Notes under the pieces: generated by a model | Told to the model about the DNA's origin: nothing | Databases searched by the model: none | The model's input: only the letters and a program-made list of their open reading frames with translations | DNA from: Phytophthora hibernalis | Lineage: Eukaryota > Oomycota > Peronosporomycetes > Peronosporales > Peronosporaceae | DNA: 64,000 nt | Assembly (NCBI GenBank): GCA_012656075.1 | Contig: JAAKBF010000086.1 | Span: 124,001-188,000 of the forward strand | Direction of reading: 5' to 3' | Program-made: the position numbers and the translations under genes | Part shown: piece by piece, positions 56,676 through 64,000 of the stretch | Position numbering within the stretch: position 1 is the first letter of the stretch | Layout: each line of letters starts with the position of its first letter

Positions 56676-58560
56676 ATGGCCGCAGGTGAAGACGATACGG
56701 GCGATGCAGAGCTAGATGGTCTGCGTCAGCAGAGGTGGAGAACCGGAAAGGACGCTGTTGCTGCAATTAAAGCTTACGCATTAGCGCTTGGTAAGCGGGT
56801 TGTTGTTAGCAAGAGAGGTGGTACGTTTAAAGACATTCGCTGTTCTAGTGGGGCGTCTTGTACCTGGTTCGTAAAATTGTCGGTGTCAAAGAGGAAACAT
56901 CAACAGAACAACTGGCACGTGACTACAACCAATCTCAAGCATATCAACTGCACGTAGACTGCGAAACCCTCTGCTCATCAACTAGCTGCATCGTCAGTGC
57001 TGCGGTCTGCTGTAGTTGCTGACGCCAGCATCTCTGCGTTGGCGATGGCTGGGCAGCTGCAGGAAGCGTCCAAGTTGATATGCAGTACCAGCATGCTATA
57101 CAGAGTGAAGGATATTGTACTTCGTGAGGTCTTCTCAGAAGACAAGCAGTCTATCAAATACCTGCCGTGGTATCTTGAAGCATTTGCGAAGTGCAACATC
57201 GGCGTTTTCAGCGACATTCAGCGTGACGGAGAAGGTCACTTTGTTCGTGCGATGGCCGCCTTGGATCCTGCATGGTTTCGTAGCGGCCAAGGAATTTTTG
57301 GGGTGGATGCAGCTCACATGAAGAACCGCCAATATAATGGGGTGCAAATTGTGTTAGTTGCACGGGATGGAAATCTCCAGAACCGCGTAGCAGCCGTGGC
57401 GCTAGCTCCGCTGGAGGATCACTCCAACTATTTTTGGTTCTTCAAAGCACTTCTTTTGCATGGGTTTCCACTTCGTGATGTGCCAGTTTTTCTGACCGCC
57501 ATGCCGGCATCATTTCAGCTTCGGACGAGCTAAAGATAAAAATCTTTTTGCACAAGACATCTCATCGGTACGATAGTATTGCATCGAAGGATATGGTGTT
57601 TGATGCTTACAAATGCGTATTGTACTCACAGGAAATATGCGAGCTGACAAAAAGTGAAGCTTGCTGTGTGCCATGAGGCAATGGTTTGGCGCGCGCAAGC
57701 TGCAAATACGCCAGCCGAGTACAAAGCAGCCATACAAGATTTGAGTGATGCGAATGTCCCTGCCGGGGAATATTTGAACGCGGTGGGGCCGAAGAAGTGG
57801 GCTCTGCATCCATACTACAAGACCCAACCCCTCTATGGATGGAGAACTACCAACTTTGTTGAAAGCGAGCAGGCAAAATCGTTGCGGCTAAAGCCGAGGA
57901 AGCTACTGCCTTACGACTACTTCCGTGCGTACACCAAAATCATGATGACCGAGGCGCATCTTCGTCTCTGTCAAGGCAAAACATGGACAGCCTCTGGTCG
58001 AATCACAACACCTCGATCGGAAAACAAGTTCCAGTGTGAGCTTAAGCAGATGCCGCTGTACTCTGTTTCGTTCATCTCGGACGAAGTTGCATACACCAGT
58101 CGATTGGGTCACGGGGACAAGCCAAGAGAGGTGAAATTATATCCGCCATCATGCTCATGTGTGTCTTGGTTACAGCAAGGGTCACGTGTCGCCACCTCTT
58201 GGCTGTCAAAATGCAGACGAACGGAGGTCTGGAGGATGTGTTTCAATTGTTTTCTAGCTGCTACACCGTTGCTCAATATGCGAAGAATCAGCGTCCCATT
58301 GCGCTCCCGGACGACTCGGAAAAAGAGCAGATGAAACCTTGACACCTGCACTTTATCAACGGCAGGCTGGACGGCCCCGTAAACGGAGAATTCGTTCGCG
58401 TGGTGAATGTGGTGAGTCTACACGGATCCGTAAGCTTTACAAGTGCGGCAAATGCGGCATCGCAGATGGTCACAACAAGGCATCGTGTACTGGCCGAACT
58501 TGACATACACAAAGAAGAATTAGGAGAAGTATACACTTCGATTATGACGGCTTAGTCTTG
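56676..58560 (+). pseudogene. MULE transposase (FAR1-like, SWIM), broken
   Basis: The ATG at 56676 opens a FAR1-like DNA-binding start (GKRVVVSKRGGTFKDIRC, CTWFVKL, then a C/H-containing end). The next frame (56997-57533) is the MULE DDE core: IFGVDAAHMKN holds the first Asp, and GVQIVLVARDGN the strand after it. The third (57654-58334) has AAN-rich helices and the SWIM finger CSCVSWLQQG...CRHLLAV. A zinc knuckle CGKCGIADGHNKASC follows at about 58445-58490. Stops and frame changes near 56957, 57533 and 58190 break it. In a live element it would bind the terminal repeats and cut. Confidence 0.85.
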
Positions 58561-59135
58561 TTTCTCTGCGTTCGCCGTGGTGAACACGATCTTTCCCAGT
58601 AGTCGTGTCCTAGACACCGGCAGGACTTGGTACAGCAGTCCTTCGGGTACATCTTATCGTTGACAAAGATCGGGTGCAGCCACATCTTCACCATGCGCGT
58701 TCATCCGGAACTCACCATACAGCTTGTTCTCGTCGTTGGCCGAGTTACGCGTGAAGATCAAGATCATGTGTAACTGGTCGTTGATGTTGCCGTACACGCT
58801 GTCCTGAACGACCACGTCCGTGCCCTTGAGACCCGTTATCTTCTTGATCTCACGGTACTTGACGGCGCGCGGGATATCCACTAGCGAAAAACGGCCTCGA
58901 TGTCATGCGCATCTGCTCCAACGTGTCCGACGAGAACGACTTGTCGCGCTTCTCGCACGCCTTCTTGTACTTTTGCACCAGCTCTGCCAGCATCATGTCG
59001 CGGAACGGTTGCAGCCGTCGGCGGTAGCAGTCGTGGCGGTCGCCGCACACCCTTGGTGATTTCGTAGTTGAGGGACCGGTTCGGCACCGTGTACATCATG
59101 TCGGGCATCGAGATGGGCACGCCCGAGTACACCAA
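58560..59135 (-). pseudogene. Captured gene fragment inside the MULE
   Basis: Minus-strand sequence is protein-like across three frames: YSGVPISMPDMMYTVPNRSL (59120-59060), then CYRRRLQPFRDMMLAELVQKYKKACE, then REIKKITGLKGTDVVVQDSV and LHMILIFTRNSANDENKLYG (58850-58700). A Cys-rich end (KDCCTKSCRC) follows near 58625. It is GC-rich at third positions, like host genes nearby and unlike the transposase. I do not recognise the parent gene. Its place between the transposase and the right terminal repeat suggests capture, as in Pack-MULEs. Confidence 0.55.
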
Positions 59136-59215
59136 CCGTACACGTACACGACCGGGTGGGGTAGCGCCAGCAATGTCAGCAACGGTCGGGGATCCACGGC
59201 AGATTGGAATAGGCT

Positions 59216-59293
59216 TAGTAAAAGCTAGCTTTTATAGACAGCGTAATTATCGAGTCCCTCTTTGAAAATGTATTTCGATTCGAGTCCCCCTTG
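59216..59293 (-). repeat. Right terminal inverted repeat of the MULE
   Basis: Reverse complement of the left repeat at 56530-56608, differing by a single A in an A/T run. Confidence 0.92.
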
Positions 59294-59554
59294 GAATTTT
59301 CCCTTTTTCAATACATTTGTTAATGAAAAGCATCCACTATCATACTTGTTCAGCGCCAAATATTGCATACTAAAAGGCTTCGGGTCGATGTCCGCGCACA
59401 CGCCGCTCCCTGCTCCTCACGTTGCTGTTTCCGCAGCCGCTCCTGCGGCGCGTTTATTAGCAGCCGTGCATTATATCCTGTGTTGTAGATATTAGCAATG
59501 GTCTTTATCGACTGGGTTCATCTATAGTGATACCTTGACACATTTTAAACCCCG
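59294..59554. other. Spacer between MULE and pogo relic
   Basis: No gene is seen in this AT-mixed stretch. Confidence 0.5.
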
Positions 59555-60612
59555 TTACAGTAGGTACTGGCCATAAGGATACCGTATAACATGTGTAGTA
59601 CAGACAACGACGGTGAAATCCGTACCCCCACTGAACTGTATCCGCCATACAAAAGTAAACGGGGCATCTCGACAAAAATCCGTACCCATCAGTGATTCGC
59701 TATTTGTGATTGGTGAAAAAAACATTTTTATCCTATAGTTGGACTTCAGGATATCTTGGAATTGCCTTTCAAAGCTACGCACAACACAGTGCTCTGTGAT
59801 GCCTTCCCATGCTGTAATGGTGCGCTTGATCGCGCCAAGTCTCTTTGCTGCGCGGTGCGTGTACCATTAATATTTTCTGATAGCCATACGCCTGTCAGCT
59901 TCTTCTTGAGTGGACCCATAACTCCAACATCAAGAGGCTGACAGACAGACGTGCTGTTTGGCGGAACAGGGCACACTAGTGCTGAGGTAGCCTCCGCTAC
60001 CACATTCTGTCCTCCTTCCGATACATGGGAATCGAAGTTATCGAGAAGGAGGACAGAGGGAGAATCTATTTCAAATTTAAGCAAACTTTCAATATAAAAC
60101 TCCCAAACAGTTGCGTCCATCCAGCCATGTTCGTGGACTGTATAAACATGTCCATCTGGATATGTTGGCAACTCATTTGTCTCCACAGTGCCGCCAGGTA
60201 TTCCTCGCAGAATGAAGAGTATTGGCAGTTTTTCCTAAATCAAATAACGTTACTTAGTTTCAGTATACAGTAAATTAAATGTAAAATAAATGAACGTACC
60301 GTCAGCCCGAATGGTGAGCACAGCTGTGAGTCTTCCGGAATTCTTCTGCATATGCTTGACTTTTGCTGATCCACGCCTCCCCTTGAGGGCCCATATTTTG
60401 TGGGGTGGAGTGTCGAAATAAATGGCCGTTTCGTCGACGTTGTAGATAGCACTATCCGGAAAATGGCTGTATTCGCTCCAAAACTTGATTGCAAATTCTA
60501 AATGCGTCTGCTGTAGTACAGCTTCGTTTTTCTTCGAATGTTGTGGTTGCGTTGAAAACCCATGCCTAAACACCATATTATAAAAACAAATATCATTTTG
60601 AGCCAGTTTCAA
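59555..60612 (-). pseudogene. pogo/Tigger-like DDE transposase, 5' truncated
   Basis: Minus-strand exons carry the DDE core: YNVDETAIYFDTPPHKIW (first Asp, about 60455-60400), ILRGIPGGTVETNELPTYP, WEFYIESLLKF, LLLDNFDSHVS (second Asp, about 60045) and PLDVGVMGPLKKKL. An intron with donor GTACGT after RADG (about 60300) and acceptor ATTTAG (about 60238) is likely. The last part changes frame near 59880 and continues to RSFERQFQDILKSN. The N-terminal HTH domains are missing. The sequence at about 60768-60801 (gtgttcgtatacttttggcccggagtg) resembles the end of a Tc1/mariner-type element and may be its right edge. Confidence 0.75.
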
Positions 60613-61675
60613 TTAGTACAGCGTTCATATATTTTGGCCACCTGCCAAAACGGTTTTTTGTATGTGAGTATTAGCCCATAACGACTGATGATTACCGTGT
60701 TCCACACAACATGTCTAAAGCACACTTCTCAACTCCATCTAGAGGCTGAGTTATTAGCAAAAGTAGGGGTGTTCGTATACTTTTGGCCCGGAGTGTATTG
60801 TGCTTTGCATGGACTTTGTCTTGCCTTTTAGTGCACTAATTCCACCTCACCCCTGCACTAACTCGTGCATGATTACGTACAAATCGTGAAGAATTTTGAT
60901 TGGTGATTTCAACAATTGGGTTTCGTACACGCGTGGGGCCAGTTAGTCTGCTCCCTCACGCAGACGCCGCGTTCCTTAGAACCGCCGTTCGATCGGCCGA
61001 CTCGCCTCCATCACCAGGGGATACTCGACTTCGTGGACAACTCGTAGAAGGACGGGAAGATGCTGTTTGCGCCCCTGCAGGGGCATGTCGCCGTCGTCGC
61101 GCTTAGAAGCCACTCAGTGAGTCGCTCATTCTCTACTATAACCACCCGACCGACTTCTTCGTTAACAAGCTCGAGGTGCCGTGTCACATCAACCAGCCCG
61201 TGAACCCTGAACTAGCAGTTGGGCCGACCGGACTCGAAGATTGGCCAAGTGCACCACGAAATGAATCGAGTGGGGATCCAGGCCAACCAAATTGCAGGGA
61301 GGAAGACTGGCAGGTTCTTACCCAATGTCGACGGAGAGGCGCTGCTCAGGTGAGTGAAGCCTGTACTGTATTGTTTACACTTTAATAACCGATGTACTAA
61401 CGTACACCTACTTCGCACACATCTTGTATTAATAGACTAAATGCGCTGAGATGACATGAACAAGAACGAGAAGCACTAGCCTCAGATGACCAACGTGCTG
61501 ACCTCCTACTGGCTGGCACAGTAGCACGACATTAGCCTCCTCAACATAGACGCCCACGTGAACAAGACGCGAGGTTGCAAAGCGGACTACCAACGGTAAG
61601 TTGAAAAAATAAATCTGGAATGAGATTGAGCTAAACATAAATTTGTCGATTTGATCTTATGATACTTGAGCGAGT
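60613..61675. other. Spacer with decayed coding patches
   Basis: Plus-strand patches such as FVDNS-KDGKMLFAPLQGHVAVV (61025-61090), DFFVNKLEVPCHINQPVNPEL (61150-61215) and SLLNIDAHVNKTRG (about 61533-61575) look like remains of one host gene broken by stops. No family is recognised. Confidence 0.35.
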
Positions 61676-62598
61676 GAAGACCATTGTAGATCCACTCAGG
61701 ATTATACCTGATGGAGAGCGAATCTACCTCACGGCCAACACAGTGCAACACATTTTTGGGGACGAAGAGGTCAAAGTAACGCTGACCATCAAATTGGGCG
61801 AGGCATTACATGACGTCCGAGCAGTCCACATTCAGTGAGTTTGCAATCTACAGAAGGCTACGCCGTCTTACATGCAAAAGTGGACGCGATCGTAAGTGCT
61901 CAAGAAGGAATTTCGTGGTCCGAGAAGGATATTTACCTCAAACCAGGTACCAACACGAAACAAAGGGAGTTCATCAAGCTCACTGCTGAATCATTCGCTG
62001 CCCAAGTTATGCAATCCTGGCGGAATGCTCAGCGTAGAAACGTCTCGCTGGCAGCTTTCAGTCTAATGGTTTTCGTGTACGCTGTGAAGGTACTGCTGTC
62101 ATATTTATCGGAGCTGTGGATTTATACTAATGTTACGCTTTTGCATTATTGATAGATCCACAACTCAATTCGACGGGCAACAGTTGCACGGGTTAATGAA
62201 GCATCGACTCGGATTGTACAGCACTTAGCTGATACTAACCAATCTCCGCTAGCGCCGAACAGTTTGGCTCTACGCTACTTTGCAACACAACATGCGCGTG
62301 AGCCAGATGGAACCCAGCCTACAATCCCGGAGCATGCAACATATCGACAACTCTGCAGTGTTGACGAAGCTCGCTGTGAGATGGCGCACGAGCAGCAAGC
62401 AGAGCATCGACGTCTGGATCGTCGGTTTAGAACCGTGAGAATACTCATCAACGAAAGTGAGGTAAATATTTCGGTCTCGCTAGATGATCTCCGAGACATT
62501 CTCGGTTTACCTGACTGCGATCTTAGGCGCCCACACAACTCCGACATACCTGTTAATCTACCAGCTCAAAATATGGAGGATGAAGACCATCAGTTGTA
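61676..62598 (+). CDS. Unrecognised spliced protein
   Basis: Coherent plus-strand coding runs from about 61676 (RIIPDGERIYLTANTVQH, LTIKLGEALHDVRAVHIQ) through 61857-62089 (GISWSEKDIYLKPGTNTKQ, ESFAAQVMQSW) to 62598. A 66-nt intron (62090-62155; donor gtactg, branch-like actaa, acceptor gatag) joins AVK to IHNSIRR in phase. The junction near 61835 needs an indel. The last exon is acidic and helical. No domain is known to me. It abuts the Tc1 transposase on the opposite strand, so it could be an element passenger. The start is not determined. Confidence 0.4.
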
Positions 62599-63593
62599 GT
62601 ATTAATTAGTTGGAGTACATTAATATCTATTGCCAACGAGTCGAGAGCATACCCGCAATGCTTATAAATACCACGTGTTCCATCTTTCGTGCGCGTACAA
62701 GCGTACATCGCCAAGTCTAATACCTCCTCTGGAGCGAATCCGAACGCCGTGTTTGCATTCTTTTGGATCCAACGCTTCAGCAGTGAAAACCCGACTTCAA
62801 TCGGATTGAGTTGGGGCAATATGGTGGCAGAAAGAAAATTAAAGCACCAACACTGTGCACCGCTTCCTCTAATTCCTTGTACATATGGATTTTTGCATTA
62901 TCCAGTACAAGGATAGAGCGAGGAAGTGGCCACGGATTCAGGAACGGCAAAATTTTGTCGTGGAAGGTCTGGTAAAATACATGCCGCGTAAATGTTCCTG
63001 TTGTGCACCCCACGATAAAAAACCGTCCGTTGACATCGCCGCCAGAACGGAGACCCGCTCACCGCGTACAAAAGGAAGCGTGACGATTGCAGGCGTGTTT
63101 CGCTTCGACCATGCGTATCGACGCACACCATCTCTACTATCCTTGGCGGTTTCGTCTAAGAAAATCATTTGCTCGGGCATGGAGTAGAAAGGCTTCAGCT
63201 TGTCGATATAGTCTTGAACCTGATCTGCTTTAGCCTCCCGCGCACGCCGCGTCAGCACTTTCCTGGACAGCCCCATATCAAACCGAAGGGCTCTGCAAAT
63301 GGTAGATGTTGACGTCTTGATATTTCCAAACTTGTTACGAAGTGTATCTTGGAGCTCTTCGAGATAAAAGCACGGGTGGTCCTCCACGTACTTGATCACG
63401 AACGCACAGACCGATGCTGGCCAGCGCGATGCCCGCTTCTCGCGTTGGGCGCCGGTTACCATGCCGAACTTTTGAACAAAGCGATTCCAACGCTTGATGG
63501 AGCGTACCGATGCACCGAGGACATGTGCAATCTGCAACATCTCGATGTTGTAGACGAAAAACAGCACGACTGCAGGTCCTTTGAGTACGTCAT
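62553..63593 (-). pseudogene. Tc1/IS630-type transposase, frame-broken
   Basis: From the ATG at 63593 the protein has an HTH start (MLQIAHVLGASVRSIKRWNRF), a second helical region, then the DDE_3 core: MIFLDETAKDSRDGVRRYAW (first Asp), ILVLDNAKIHMYKELEE (second Asp), FLPPYCP and LNPIEVGFSLLKRW (Glu). Frame changes lie at three homopolymers (A5 63557-63561, C4 63008-63011, G4 62813-62816, plus strand); one base at each gives whole codons and about 347 residues. The DDE triad is complete, so the copy may be young. Its C-terminal end overlaps the 3' end of the plus-strand gene. Terminal repeats were not found. Confidence 0.8.
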
Positions 63594-63916
63594 GCTGCAA
63601 GACTTAAACGGAAAATGACACTTTTGAATAGTGCCAAAGCCAGCCGATCTCGTATTCATTGGCCACGAGCTGCCTTTCTTACCTAGGATTTCTATTAAGA
63701 TCAGTAATATAACTCGTGCAAGGATTATCTTTATTCGTATTGGTGTACGATTTGTACTTCTCATGAGGCACACAAATCGCAGGAGTTGCTATTATAAGTG
63801 CCAAAAACTGCAAAGCACAATACATGTAATAGGCACAGTTCTTCGATTAAAAGTATATGTGACCACACCATTCATCGCTTAAGTACGATTACAAAATTTC
63901 TCCTTTCATTCTTTTC
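63594..63916. other. Spacer before the second CRN gene
   Basis: No coding sequence is seen; the right part must hold the CRN promoter. Confidence 0.5.
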
Positions 63917-63923
63917 TCATTCC
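63917..63923 (+). promoter_or_regulatory. Initiator-like element of the second CRN gene
   Basis: TCATTCC within a pyrimidine-rich tract (ctcctttcattcttttctc), 23 nt before the ATG at 63947. Confidence 0.45.
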
Positions 63924-63946
63924 AGAATCCGCTAGCTCGAGAAAAG

Positions 63947-64000
63947 ATGGTCAAGCTCTTTGTGCTGTCGTTGGAGCGACTGGAAGCGCGTTCGAGGTGG
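63947..64000 (+). CDS. Start of a second Crinkler (CRN) gene, partial
   Basis: The ATG at 63947 opens MVKLF, the usual first residues of CRN proteins. After the TTT at 63959-63961 the CRN leader pattern continues in another frame, as if one T were missing. The gene runs off the window, so neither the LFLAK motif nor the C-terminal domain is seen. The call rests on about 18 codons plus the matching initiator element and the nearby CRN gene at 53.8-55.6 kb. Confidence 0.6.
   Translation, partial: MVKLFVLSLERLEARSRW

Larger units (their letters stand above)
56530..59293 (+). mobile_element. Mutator-like element (MULE) with 79-bp terminal inverted repeats
   Basis: The two ends are inverted copies (56530-56608 and 59216-59293) differing by about one base. 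Inside lie a broken MULE transposase gene on plus and, between it and the right end, a GC-rich antisense fragment of an unrelated gene. No 9-bp target duplication is seen directly outside the ends (cagcgcatt on the left, gaattttcc on the right). Confidence 0.9.

Noticed and set aside
56521..59302. Target-site duplication of the MULE
   Set aside because: The nine bases outside each terminal repeat do not match, so none is claimed.
1..64000. tRNA, rRNA, CRISPR arrays or bacterial operons
   Set aside because: No tRNA cloverleaf or rRNA sequence was recognised by eye, and introns and promoters show a eukaryotic nuclear sequence. A tRNAscan run would settle tRNAs.

Overview
The window looks like nuclear DNA of an oomycete, most likely a Phytophthora-type plant pathogen. 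The evidence is two Crinkler (CRN) effector genes, short GT-AG introns of about 65-90 nt, very tight gene spacing, oomycete initiator-like TCATTYY elements just upstream of several start codons, large lineage-specific membrane-protein families, and a heavy load of Gypsy, Copia, Mutator, pogo and Tc1 relics. Species cannot be fixed from this sequence alone.

Layout. 1-8.5 kb is transposon wreckage: a Ty3/gypsy pol, an HTH-protein relic, an unrecognised minus-strand gene, a Copia pol tail and a TACTCGAA minisatellite. 8.5-19.5 kb is a cluster of four paralogous multi-pass membrane proteins (A and B on minus, C and D on plus) enclosing an ATG16-like autophagy gene and an ISCA2 iron-sulfur assembly gene. 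19.7-29.2 kb is a GC-rich housekeeping island: NSUN RNA methyltransferase, argininosuccinate lyase, mitochondrial bS21, GET3, YJU2 and 5-aminolevulinate synthase. 29.7-46.8 kb holds a second type of multi-pass protein, an HDHD3-like phosphatase, an 8 kb ubiquitin-specific protease gene, a disordered protein, an F-box protein and an amino-acid permease. 46.8-64 kb is a gene-poor, repeat-rich accessory region: a SWIM/Ulp1 Mutator relic with a 65-bp-arm hairpin, an eIF2D fragment, a CRN kinase effector, a small secreted peptide with a duplicated GRPNNGGYPY motif, a complete Mutator element with 79-bp inverted repeats that carries a foreign gene fragment, pogo and Tc1 transposases, and the start of a second CRN gene.

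A pattern runs through the whole window. Many otherwise intact genes, including housekeeping ones, are interrupted by single-base frame changes, nearly all explained by one base missing from a short homopolymer. Restoring the base count brings several genes to whole-codon lengths, and membrane protein B to exactly the length of its intact paralogue D. I read most of these as uncorrected sequencing errors, not real decay, so genes broken only in this way are called CDS. A genuine rearrangement is seen in membrane gene A, where about 365 bp inside the gene is inverted.

The housekeeping island supplies iron-sulfur and heme synthesis (ISCA2, ALAS), arginine synthesis, tail-anchored protein targeting, splicing and RNA modification. 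The right-hand region is a typical effector-and-transposon compartment.
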